Positions 1 through 7,661 of a stretch of 16,080 nucleotides of DNA are shown here, in pieces. The notes under the pieces were generated by a model that worked only from the letters and a program-made list of their open reading frames with translations, was not told the origin of the DNA and did not search any database. Numbering within the stretch: position 1 is the stretch's first letter; each line of letters starts with the position of its first letter. Source of the DNA: Halobacteriovoraceae bacterium (GTDB lineage Bacteria; Bdellovibrionota; Bacteriovoracia; Bacteriovoracales; Bacteriovoracaceae); the NCBI GenBank assembly GCA_018663815.1, contig JABJPQ010000227.1:1-16080 (forward strand), given 5' to 3'. The position numbers were made by a program, and so were the translations under genes.

Positions 1-935
1 ATAAAAAATAAAAGTAAATACCAAAATTTTTGAATCATGTAAAAGCTAAGTCCAAAAGCCCGTAGCATAAAAAAATCTAGCGCTTTCGTCTCTAATACAA
101 AAACAATAAAGCCCACAACATTTAATACTGCGACGATAACAATCAACTGCAAAACGATACTAATAGAAAGTTTTTCAATTTTCACAGCATCGAGTAAAAC
201 CTCAAACTCACTCCAGTAGGGTCGAAACACAAAACGATCACTAAACTCTGAGTTTAAGTTTTTTATAACTTGATTAATATTGGAAAAATCTTGAATTTTT
301 ATAAAACCAAGATTTGAAATATCGGTTTTGTATCCTAGGATTTTGCTTAACGTTGTTTTATCTATATAAATAAAACGTAAATCCTTTTCATAAACACCGT
401 GGCGAACAATTCCCTCAACGAAAAACTCTTTCAGCGTTGCAGAGCCCTGATCCTTTGCACTCCCAGAGGCAAAAGCGACAACGACAGAATCTCCAATTTT
501 TAAGTTGTATAACTTTTGGAATTGTTTACCAATGATTATCCCATTATCAAGTGTAGAAACATCTAAACCTGTGACAATTGAAAAACTCTTTTTTTCTATT
601 CCCTTAAGCAAAACTCCCTTGCTCTCTTCATTAACCAGAGCAAATGCTTCAATTTGTAATAGAAATGAGCTTGCAAGAAGATTCTCTTTAATAAAACTTT
701 TTTTTGTTTTATTATCAACCAGAAAAAAATCATCGTGCCCACTAATTTTAATATCCCCATTTGAGTGAGAAAGTGCTTTTTTCAAAGTGAAATCAAAGCC
801 ATCCATAAGACCAATTGTACAAAGGATAACAGCAACAGAAAAAGAACAACTTGCAATTGTTCCAGCAAGAAAGCGAAATGCAGAACGATTATCAAAAATA
901 ACTTTAAAAAGCGAAAAAATGGGCAGTTTACTCAT
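1..935 (-). CDS. LolC/LolE-family lipoprotein-release ABC transporter permease (3' end beyond window)
   Basis: Open reading frame of 311 codons running off the left edge, so the C-terminus is missing. I translated it by hand from the ATG at 935. It has a short cytoplasmic N-terminus, a first membrane helix at about residues 21-43 ending in the family-like GLMDGFD, and a long periplasmic domain with NGIIIGKQFQKLYNLKIGDS (131-150), the IIIG(K)xLxxxxxxxxGD signature of Lol permeases. A second helix follows at about 257-281, then LETKALDFFMLRAFGLS, the FtsX-type coupling stretch. LolC/E proteins form the inner-membrane part of LolCDE, which extracts lipoproteins for transfer to LolA. The start codon overlaps the lysS stop (TAATG), implying translational coupling. 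The LolD-type ATPase is not in the window. C and E cannot be told apart here, and another FtsX-like permease role is possible. Confidence 0.85.
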   Translation of the reverse strand, partial: MSKLPIFSLFKVIFDNRSAFRFLAGTIASCSFSVAVILCTIGLMDGFDFTLKKALSHSNGDIKISGHDDFFLVDNKTKKSFIKENLLASSFLLQIEAFALVNEESKGVLLKGIEKKSFSIVTGLDVSTLDNGIIIGKQFQKLYNLKIGDSVVVAFASGSAKDQGSATLKEFFVEGIVRHGVYEKDLRFIYIDKTTLSKILGYKTDISNLGFIKIQDFSNINQVIKNLNSEFSDRFVFRPYWSEFEVLLDAVKIEKLSISIVLQLIVIVAVLNVVGFIVFVLETKALDFFMLRAFGLSFYMIQKFWYLLLFF

Positions 936-2476
936 TAATCTTTATGTTCTTCAAAAAAGGTTTCATGTTTTAATAGAGGAAATAATATAACGTCTCTAAT
1001 GGTTGAGCTATTAGTTAAAACCATAACCAGACGATCAATCCCAATTCCTTCACCAGCAGTTGGGGGCATACCATATTCCAGAGCACGAACATAATCATAA
1101 TCAGGGTCACAGGCTTCATCATCTCCCCCCTGCTTTAGCATAGCTTGATCAGCAAAACGCCCAAGTTGATCACTCGGATCATTTAACTCATTAAAGCCAT
1201 TGGCCATCTCCCACCCATTAATAAAGAGCTCAAAGCGATCAACAATGTCAGGGTTCTGTTCATTTCGTCTAGACAGAGGTGACACCTCTGTTGGGTATTC
1301 AGTAATAAAGGTTGGTTGGATAAGTTTGTCTTCTACAAATTCTTCAAAACAAAGCACCATTAATTTTGCGGCACTAAATTTTCCTAAATCAGATTTTTTA
1401 ACTTCCAAGTCATCTTTAGATGATAATAATGCAATCATTTTATCTTTATTTGTAAGGTCATCAGCAGTTAAATTAGTATATTCAATTACGGATTGAGCCA
1501 TAGGAAGTCTTCTGAATTTTTGGCCAAAATCAATTTCATGTTCCCCCCAAGTAATTATGTTCGTTCCCATGACATCTTTAGCTAAACCATGCATCAACTT
1601 TTCAGTCAAATCCATTAAATCTTCATAAGTGGCCCATGCTTGGTAAAATTCAACCGAGGTAAACTCAGGATTATGCTTAAGCGATAGACCTTCGTTTCTA
1701 AAACAGCGATTCATTTCAAAAACTTTATCCATGCCACCAACAACAAGTCTTTTTAAGTGCAGCTCTGGTGCTATCCGCATATGAAGCTGCATATCGAGTG
1801 CATTATGATGAGTAAGAAATGGTTTAGCAGCTGCTCCACCGGCAATTGTATGCATCATAGGAGTTTCAACTTCTAACCAATCATCTTGATAGAAAAACTC
1901 TCTAATATACCGAACGATTTGTGATCTTTTTTTAAGTTTATCTCTCGACTCAGGTGACATAATCATATCCACATAACGCATGCGATATTTTAACTCTTGA
2001 TCTGTTAAGCCATGAAATTTTTCAGGCAAAGGCCGAATTGATTTTGTGACGAGTTTAAAATCATGAACCTCGAGAGATAATTCACCTTTATTCGTTTTAA
2101 ACATCTTACCTTTGGCCCATACAATATCACCGTAGTCACAAAGTTTATAATCTGCAAAACCCTCTGCAGTTGTAATAGCTTTTTTAACATAAAATTGAAA
2201 ACGAGTTGATCCGTCATCAACTTGAATAAAGGCTGCCTTTCCAAAATCTCTAACCAGCATGGCTCGACCAACAAGTTCAAAAAACTCAGTGTCTCCAATT
2301 TCTTCTTTCGCTAAATGGTCGAACTTTTGAACTAATTCTTTAGCTGTAATTGTCGGCTTTAAACCATGCTTATATGGATGAGACTTTGCTTCTTCCAGTT
2401 TTTGTCTTTTTTCAAGACGAACATTCATCTGTTCACTAAATTTATCTTCCCATTGTGAAATGTACTTTTGTCTCAT
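935..2476 (-). CDS. lysS: Lysyl-tRNA synthetase, class II
   Basis: Charges tRNA-Lys with lysine in the cytoplasm. The 513-residue protein has the full class II LysRS layout. The N-terminal OB-fold anticodon-binding domain spans about 62-150 (it contains VGRAMLVRDFGKAAF and FQFYV). Motif 1 lies around 195-220 (LEVETPMMHTIAGGAAAKPF). Motif 2 is at about 256-280 (RCFRNEG, then HNPEFTSVEFY). Motif 3 is at 475-485 (GEGIGIDRLVM). The lysine-pocket stretch ELFINGWEMANGFNELNDP is at about 416-434. Length matches the family (about 500 residues). The start at 2476 is supported by an AAGGA Shine-Dalgarno about 8 nt upstream. prfB and lysS are adjacent in E. coli too; here a symporter gene lies between them. 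No key motif is missing. Confidence 0.97.
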   Translation of the reverse strand: MRQKYISQWEDKFSEQMNVRLEKRQKLEEAKSHPYKHGLKPTITAKELVQKFDHLAKEEIGDTEFFELVGRAMLVRDFGKAAFIQVDDGSTRFQFYVKKAITTAEGFADYKLCDYGDIVWAKGKMFKTNKGELSLEVHDFKLVTKSIRPLPEKFHGLTDQELKYRMRYVDMIMSPESRDKLKKRSQIVRYIREFFYQDDWLEVETPMMHTIAGGAAAKPFLTHHNALDMQLHMRIAPELHLKRLVVGGMDKVFEMNRCFRNEGLSLKHNPEFTSVEFYQAWATYEDLMDLTEKLMHGLAKDVMGTNIITWGEHEIDFGQKFRRLPMAQSVIEYTNLTADDLTNKDKMIALLSSKDDLEVKKSDLGKFSAAKLMVLCFEEFVEDKLIQPTFITEYPTEVSPLSRRNEQNPDIVDRFELFINGWEMANGFNELNDPSDQLGRFADQAMLKQGGDDEACDPDYDYVRALEYGMPPTAGEGIGIDRLVMVLTNSSTIRDVILFPLLKHETFFEEHKD

Positions 2477-2573
2477 GTTAAATATCCTTAATAATGAATT
2501 TTAAGAGTAACTTATATAACTTTTAGATTGAAAGTTCCAGTGAAGTGATCTTCACATTGCGTTAAACTTTGAT
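2477..2573 (-). promoter_or_regulatory. Gap between symporter and lysS; weak promoter candidate and small hairpin
   Basis: This 97-bp gap is the only sizeable break inside the leftward cluster. Read leftward it contains a perfect 6-bp hairpin (GTGAAG-ATCA-CTTCAC) with no T-run after it, so it is not a convincing intrinsic terminator. A TATATA box at 2518-2513 could be a -10 element, but no good -35 is present. The lysS Shine-Dalgarno AAGGA lies just before the start codon. lysS may have its own promoter here or may be read through from prfB. Confidence 0.3.
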
Positions 2574-3764
2574 TTATTTTTCCCGAAAACGATCTATTGT
2601 TTTGGCCCCGATGAGGTCTCCCAGGACGTTAATCATCGTAATTGGATAGTCCCAAAACCGGTCAATCAATAAATAAATTCCAATATATTCCAAAGGAATT
2701 CCCACCATTTCCATCACTGCTCCAAACATCATCAGTCCACCGCCAGGGATGCCAGCCGTTCCAGCTGATGAAGTCATGACAAAAAAGAAAACAAGTGTTT
2801 GTTGTACAATGCTTAAGTGCATCCCACTAAACTCACCTAAAAAAATCAAAACAAGGGCTTGATAAAGAGCCGAACCATCCATATTTAGGGTTGCTCCCAA
2901 GGGCAGGACAAAGCCCGATGTTTTTGCACTCACTTTTTCATCAATTAATACTTGAGTGGAGACGGGTAATGTTGCTGAGCTTGATGCCGTAGTAAGAGCG
3001 ACAACGAGGGCTTTTTTAGCTCTGAACATAAACTTATAAGGGTGAAAAGATCCAATAAAAAAAGCAATCATTGGCAACGTGATTAAACCATGAATGATAA
3101 TAGCGACCGATATCCCAACAAATAAAGGCCCTAAGCCATAGAATATTTTTAATTCTGTTTTAGCAATGATCGCTGCTAAAAGAGAAAAGACACCAAGTGG
3201 TGCTATTTTAACCACCCACTCAATAACAACCATCATCAGCTCTTGAATAGCCTGGGAAAAATTAATTAATACCGATCTTTTTTCGCTGGAAATACTTAAA
3301 GAAGCCAATCCCATAAAAACAGTAAAGACAACAATTTGAACAATATTTCCTTCGGTAAGAGCTTTAAAGAAATTTCCCGAAAAAAAGCTAGTGACAACAG
3401 ATCCAAAAGAGATAGCCGAAAGTTTTGAGGGATCATAACTGGCGAGTTTATCAAACTGTAAACCAACACTAAAGGAAAAGGTATTCGCAATCACAAGACC
3501 AGTAAGAGCAGCGAATGCACTTGTTAAAAGGTAATACAAAATCGTTCTCGAACCGAGTTTTTTTAATTGTGATTTATCTAATTTTGCAATTGATAAAAAA
3601 ATCGATGTTACCACCAATGGAATGATCATCATCTTTAAGAGAAGTAAAAAAATCTTACCTATGAATTCTAGGTTTAATGCTAGCTCAGGAAGATACAACC
3701 CAACAAGAACTCCAGCAATGGCCAATAAAAGAGCAACCATTTCAAACTTAAATAATTTAATCAT
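2574..3764 (-). CDS. SLC1/DAACS-family Na+ (or H+) coupled symporter, probably not for acidic amino acids
   Basis: The 396-residue integral membrane protein belongs to the dicarboxylate/amino acid:cation symporter family (GltP/DctA/GltPh). Hydrophobic helices begin at about 8-28. The re-entrant hairpin 1 serine motif is SSSATLP (261-267), the Na+-site motif NMDG is at 294-297, hairpin 2 is AGTAGIPGGG (334-343), and the last helix is IDRFWDYPITMINVLGD (367-383). Aligned to GltPh from memory, the amino-group ligand D394 corresponds to D372, N401 to N379 and D405 to D383. The substrate side-chain arginine R397 corresponds to I375, and R276 of hairpin 1 to A260. Both known arginine positions are therefore absent, which argues for a neutral substrate. 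The start ATG overlaps the prfB stop (ATGATTAA, 8 bp), suggesting coupled translation. The substrate is unknown. Confidence 0.9.
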   Translation of the reverse strand: MIKLFKFEMVALLLAIAGVLVGLYLPELALNLEFIGKIFLLLLKMMIIPLVVTSIFLSIAKLDKSQLKKLGSRTILYYLLTSAFAALTGLVIANTFSFSVGLQFDKLASYDPSKLSAISFGSVVTSFFSGNFFKALTEGNIVQIVVFTVFMGLASLSISSEKRSVLINFSQAIQELMMVVIEWVVKIAPLGVFSLLAAIIAKTELKIFYGLGPLFVGISVAIIIHGLITLPMIAFFIGSFHPYKFMFRAKKALVVALTTASSSATLPVSTQVLIDEKVSAKTSGFVLPLGATLNMDGSALYQALVLIFLGEFSGMHLSIVQQTLVFFFVMTSSAGTAGIPGGGLMMFGAVMEMVGIPLEYIGIYLLIDRFWDYPITMINVLGDLIGAKTIDRFREK

Positions 3765-4879
3765 TCAATGCTCGCCACTGTAAAAAACTTTTCATAAAAT
3801 CATTTAAATCACCATCTAGAACCTTATCTGCATTACCAGACTCAAAATTAGTACGATGATCTTTTACCATTTTATAAGGATGTAAAACATAAGAGCGAAT
3901 CTGTGATCCCCACCCAATTTCTTTTTTATTGGCTTCTTCAATTGAAGCAAGTGCGCGTTTTTCGGCCATTGCTTTTTCGTATAAACGAGACCTTAAAACC
4001 TTAAAAGCCGTCTCTTTATTTTGTAATTGAGAACGCTCATTTTGGCAGGTCACGACAATGCCAGAAGGGTTATGGGTAATTCTTACAGCCGAGTCGGTTG
4101 TATTAACGGACTGTCCCCCAGCTCCACCTGAACGGTAGACATCAATTCTAATATCTTTATCTTGAATTTCAATCTCAATTGTATCATCTACTTCGGGGGA
4201 AACATAAACTGATGCAAATGATGTATGTCTTCTGCCATTCGAATCGAATGGTGAAATTCTAACTAAGCGATGAATACCAGACTCTGACTTTAGGTTACCA
4301 TAAGCATAGTCACCACTAATCATGAAGGTCACTGACTTAATTCCAGCTGTGTCCCCTACTTGGTGGTCCATGACACTAACTTTGTAGGCATTTTGTTCGG
4401 CCCAACGAGTAAGCATCCTGTGCAACATACTGGCCCAGTCACACGACTCAGTCCCACCGGCTCCCGCATTAATAGAGATAATTGCATTATTAGGATCTGT
4501 TTCTTCTGAGAGCAAGGATTGCTGCTCAAGATCACCTAAAGACGATTTTAAATCATCAAATAAAGATAAGGCTTCAATTGCGCTTTCTTCGTCTCCATCA
4601 TCAACAAATTCACAAAGAGCCTCAAAGTCATCAACCATGGTGGCTACATTTTGGTATTTATTGACAGCTTGCGAAAGCAGAGACTTTTCTTTTTGAATGG
4701 TCGCTGCATTTTTAGCATCTTCCCAAAACCCTTCTAAGGCTTCAAGTTCAGAGATTTCTTGTAGACGTTCTCTTTTATAATCAACGTCAAAGTGACCTCC
4801 GAATATGCTCCAAAATTGACTTTAGTCCTGTTATCTCTGTTCTATGATCATTTAATTTTAATGTATCTGCAGCTGACAT
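3757..4879 (-). CDS. prfB: Peptide chain release factor 2, with programmed +1 frameshift
   Basis: Recognises UGA and UAA stop codons and triggers peptidyl-tRNA hydrolysis on the ribosome. Translation starts at ATG 4879 (MSAADTLKLNDHRTEITGLK), preceded by GGGAG. It reads 30 codons to an in-frame TGA (4789-4787), then must shift +1 at CTT-TGA-C to continue as DVDYKRERLQE. The full product is 373 residues, close to E. coli RF2 (365). The stop-codon recognition tripeptide SPF is at about 209-211, and the catalytic GGQ at about 254-256 inside YRSGGAGGQSVN. The in-frame ATG at 4638 is internal (residue 81) and has no Shine-Dalgarno, so starting there would discard the N-terminal helical domain. An upstream in-frame ATG at 4891 overlaps the ribosome-binding site and is less likely. 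The gene ends inside the start of the symporter gene. Confidence 0.96.
4786..4801 (-). promoter_or_regulatory. RF2 autoregulatory +1 frameshift site
   Basis: Read leftward the site is CGGAGGTCACTTTGAC. It has an internal Shine-Dalgarno-like GGAGG, a 3-nt spacer, the slippery CUU codon, an in-frame UGA and a following C. This matches the E. coli prfB arrangement (AGGGGG UAU CUU UGA C) element by element, including the 3-nt spacer and the poor UGA-C termination context. When RF2 is scarce, the ribosome pauses at UGA and slips +1 to make more RF2. The upstream frame closes at UGA and the downstream frame continues immediately with GAC, so this is a regulated shift rather than a sequencing error. 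Confidence 0.96.
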
Positions 4880-5026
4880 TACTTCTCCCATTTTATCTTT
4901 TGTCCCAGTGTAGTACCTAAATAGTTCATTTTACAGACTTAGTGCATAATTAAATGAAGTAAATTCTCTCACCAAAGACTCGCTAACGATAATGGCCAAA
5001 TAGCTTTTATGAAGCTATAAGATCCC
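4880..5026. promoter_or_regulatory. Divergent intergenic region between prfB and trmB
   Basis: This 147-bp A+T-rich region must hold the promoters of both outward-facing operons. For prfB, TAAAAT at 4933-4928 is the best -10 candidate, but no convincing -35 is spaced correctly. For trmB there are two rightward -10 candidates, GATAAT (4988-4993) and TATAAG (5016-5021); the latter has a better -35 and is listed separately. No RNA gene or coding sequence was recognised. Confidence 0.4.
4993..5021 (+). promoter_or_regulatory. Candidate trmB-dnaG-rpoD promoter with an inverted repeat in the spacer
   Basis: TGGCCA (4993-4998, four of six to TTGACA) and TATAAG (5016-5021) are separated by exactly 17 bp. 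The predicted transcription start falls at about 5027, the A of the trmB ATG, which would give a leaderless message. The spacer contains a perfect 6-bp inverted repeat, TAGCTT (5001-5006) and AAGCTA (5012-5017), which could be an operator or chance. The alternative GATAAT box at 4988-4993 lacks a good -35. Confidence 0.35.
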
Positions 5027-5761
5027 ATGACTGAAATGCCTAAAGAGAAGAAGAAAAAGAGCAATAACGATGACTTAGCTTTTAAAGCTGAGTTTAAGTA
5101 CTCCTCATCCAAAAACCCCTACAATGATCGCTTGCAGGTTTTTGATCAATTTGTTTTACAAGATGAGCAAGGTGAGAGCCATCAGGGTAAATGGAGCCAA
5201 GAAGTTTTTAATAACGAACTTCCCCTGGAGGTTGAAATTGGGTCGGGTTATGGCCATTTTATGATAGAGCATACCCAAAAAGATACAGGACATAATTTTA
5301 TTGGGCTTGATCATCGTTTCAAACGAAGTTTTCACCTCGCAAAAAAACTGGCTAAACTTGAACACAAAAACTTTCGCTATTTAAGGGCCAGAGGCGAACG
5401 ACTTAGCTTTCTTTTTGGAGAAAGTGAACTCACTAATGTTTACTATTTTTTTCCTGATCCATGGCCAAAAGCTCGTCACCATAAAAAAAGACTCTTTCAA
5501 AAAAAGTTCTTAGATGAATTGTATAAAGTTCTTAAGCCCGGTGGCTTAATGTTTATCAAAACTGACCACGATGGCTACTTTGAATGGATGCTCGACGAAT
5601 TAAAGGGTGAAAAACGTTTTTCGCTAGAGATAAAAACTTTTGATCTGAGAGAAGAATTTCCAAGCCACTTTTTAGCTTCTTTTCAAACTAAATTTGAAAA
5701 AATCTTTTTAGAAAAACAAATCAAAATAAAAGCAATGGTACTTAAGAGTTTAAAAAAATAA
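5027..5761 (+). CDS. trmB: tRNA (guanine-N7)-methyltransferase
   Basis: Uses S-adenosylmethionine to methylate N7 of G46 in the tRNA variable loop. The 244-residue protein has a lysine-rich N-terminus. The SAM-binding motif VEIGSGYG is at 69-76, and motif II, GLDHR, at 93-97. The family signature PDPWPKARHHKKRL is at 143-156, KTDHDGYF at 178-185, and the C-terminal TKFEKIFLEK at 221-230. Length fits the family (E. coli 239). An in-frame stop at 5018-5020 limits the start to ATG 5027 or ATG 5036. Neither has a Shine-Dalgarno, so initiation is weak or leaderless. The stop codon abuts the dnaG start directly (TAAATG). First gene of the trmB-dnaG-rpoD cluster, in the position rpsU holds in E. coli. 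Confidence 0.96.
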   Translation: MTEMPKEKKKKSNNDDLAFKAEFKYSSSKNPYNDRLQVFDQFVLQDEQGESHQGKWSQEVFNNELPLEVEIGSGYGHFMIEHTQKDTGHNFIGLDHRFKRSFHLAKKLAKLEHKNFRYLRARGERLSFLFGESELTNVYYFFPDPWPKARHHKKRLFQKKFLDELYKVLKPGGLMFIKTDHDGYFEWMLDELKGEKRFSLEIKTFDLREEFPSHFLASFQTKFEKIFLEKQIKIKAMVLKSLKK

Positions 5762-7648
5762 ATGGCATCAATCGACGAAGCAAAACAAATTATCAAAGAT
5801 ACTCCGATATCCACAGTGATAAGTTATTATCATTCCATTGATAAAAAGGGAGCAAACTTCCAAGGAATTTGTCCATTTCATGGAGACAGCCATCCTTCTT
5901 TAGTTATTAATGATGCAAAGGGAATATACAAATGCTTTGCATGTGGTGCGGCCGGTGACTCTATTAAATTTGTAACCGACAAACTAAACCTAAACTTTAT
6001 TGAAGCGATTAAAGATATTGCTGGCAATATTGGTGTTACAATCGAAGAACAGTTTTCAAAAGAAAAAAATCCAAAGTACGAAATGGCGATTAGAGTTCTT
6101 CAAGTAACCAGTAAACTTTATAAAAAATATGCGACTGATTCTAAACCACAAAATTTTATAAATTTTTTAAAACACAGAAATCTCAATGAGGAATCTGTCA
6201 CTAATTTTCAAATTGGCTACGCCCCAAAAAATAATGGTCTAACCCACTACCTAGCAACCATTAGTGAAAGTGATCAAAAAGCTGCCACGAGCATGGCCAA
6301 AGACATTGGCTTAATTCGTGACAGTAAACGACACCAGGGGCATTATGACTTCTATCGTGACCGAGTTATTTTTCCTATCTGGGATCATTCTGGCAAAGTC
6401 AGAGGATTTTCCTCCCGGGCCGTTCTCCCCGATCAAGTCCCTAAGTACCTAAATTCGGGGGAATCTTTTATATTTGATAAGGGAAATATTCTTTATGGAT
6501 TCAATATTGCTAAAAACCATATAAGACAACAAGATAGCGTCATTCTTGTTGAGGGAAACATGGATGTTGTAATGCTTCACCAGTATGGTTTTAAAAATTC
6601 AGTTGCGACAATGGGAGTTGGCTTAAGCCAAAACTCGATTCGTCTGCTAAATAACATGACAAAAAATACTTTTTTGGCCATGGACTCAGACCCTGCTGGA
6701 ATCAAGGCCATGACAAAAATTAATCAAGCTTTTATCGAACAAGGAGTTATACCTAAGTTTATTGATTTTACTCCTTGTAAAGATCCTGATGAATTCCTAA
6801 ATGAATTTGGAAGGCTTAAGTTGCAAGAAAAAATAGACCACGCAAAAAGTTTTATCGACTACCTTATTGCAAGTGAAATCCCTGAATCAATTCCTGAAAG
6901 CACCGAAAAAAAACTCGCTATCCTCAATAAAGTTTTTGAAATTTTAACACCGCTTGGTTCAAATTTAATGGCCAGTGAAAAGGCCATTAATTGTGCCAAA
7001 GCACTAGGTTTAAAATCGAGTCATGAAGATGTGATTTTTGAATATAAGAGTTTTTTAACTGATAAAACATCATCTCGTCACACTAACCATAGCAAAGTTA
7101 AAGCCCCCCTTGCTCCCCCCCAAGATCATATGGAACCACCTCACGACTTTCACGACGTTCCATTTATGCCAGATGACGCACAACAAACCGAGACAATTCC
7201 CATATCTAAGACCGAACAAGTGCTACTTGAGACAATAATTACACACCCAGAGTGTATTTTAACAGATCAAATCACTGAAATACTTGATAAAATACAGCAT
7301 TTTGAGGTAAAAAGAATAGTTCTGTGGTTAAAAGAAATTTACTTAGAAATTGATGAAGCTGAATATTCATTATTTCTAAAGGCTAAAATGCGAGAAGCTC
7401 TTCCAGAAGAGATCAATAGTATTTTAGCTTCGAGTTTATTTAACTACACAAATAAAAAGCTTGAGAAAGGAATAGCGAATAAAACGCTACAAGATTTAAA
7501 CAAGCGATTGGATGAAGATCTTTTAAAAAGTCAGCGCAATGCCTTAAGAGCAAAACAACTTAATGCAAACACTGATGATGAAGGTCTAGAAGTTTTAAAA
7601 GAAATACAGCAAATAGAAGAACAACTATTAGCTTTTAGAAATAAATAA
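5762..7648 (+). CDS. dnaG: DNA primase
   Basis: Makes RNA primers for chromosomal replication, working with the replicative helicase. Of the 628 residues, the N-terminus holds the CHC2 zinc finger with ligands C37, H40, C58 and C61. The catalytic core follows at about 110-370 with the TOPRIM domain: E264 in [11 protein letters not shown]308 and D310 in [10 protein letters not shown], and D341 and D343 in the DPDE motif. All correspond to metal-binding acidic residues of E. coli primase. A proline- and histidine-rich linker (about 440-482) leads to a poorly conserved, helical C-terminal domain (about 490-628), presumably the DnaB-binding part. Translation starts right after the trmB stop with no spacing and no clear Shine-Dalgarno, suggesting coupling. 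rpoD begins 13 bp downstream, the usual dnaG-rpoD pairing. Confidence 0.97.
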   Translation: MASIDEAKQIIKDTPISTVISYYHSIDKKGANFQGICPFHGDSHPSLVINDAKGIYKCFACGAAGDSIKFVTDKLNLNFIEAIKDIAGNIGVTIEEQFSKEKNPKYEMAIRVLQVTSKLYKKYATDSKPQNFINFLKHRNLNEESVTNFQIGYAPKNNGLTHYLATISESDQKAATSMAKDIGLIRDSKRHQGHYDFYRDRVIFPIWDHSGKVRGFSSRAVLPDQVPKYLNSGESFIFDKGNILYGFNIAKNHIRQQDSVILVEGNMDVVMLHQYGFKNSVATMGVGLSQNSIRLLNNMTKNTFLAMDSDPAGIKAMTKINQAFIEQGVIPKFIDFTPCKDPDEFLNEFGRLKLQEKIDHAKSFIDYLIASEIPESIPESTEKKLAILNKVFEILTPLGSNLMASEKAINCAKALGLKSSHEDVIFEYKSFLTDKTSSRHTNHSKVKAPLAPPQDHMEPPHDFHDVPFMPDDAQQTETIPISKTEQVLLETIITHPECILTDQITEILDKIQHFEVKRIVLWLKEIYLEIDEAEYSLFLKAKMREALPEEINSILASSLFNYTNKKLEKGIANKTLQDLNKRLDEDLLKSQRNALRAKQLNANTDDEGLEVLKEIQQIEEQLLAFRNK

Positions 7649-7661
7649 AAACGGAGCCCTA

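Noticed and set aside
505..990. Two rightward open frames of 87 and 67 codons
   Set aside because: They lie opposite the LolC/E-type permease, which has clear family motifs. Their translations show no motif or coherent protein character.
1200..1496. Rightward open frame of 98 codons
   Set aside because: Antisense shadow of lysS, overlapping its conserved catalytic region.
2005..2298. Leftward open frame of 97 codons
   Set aside because: Out-of-frame shadow inside the lysS anticodon-binding domain.
2530..2560. Hairpin GTGAAG-ATCA-CTTCAC as a terminator between the symporter and lysS
   Set aside because: The stem is only 6 bp and no T-run follows in either direction, so it was kept only as a note in the intergenic entry.
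3757..4638. prfB as a 293-residue protein starting at ATG 4638
   Set aside because: No Shine-Dalgarno there, and it would lack the RF2 N-terminal domain. The upstream frame joins it through a canonical frameshift site.
4787..4789. prfB as a pseudogene or sequencing error because of the in-frame TGA
   Set aside because: The stop sits in the exact conserved RF2 frameshift context, and the rest of the gene is intact.
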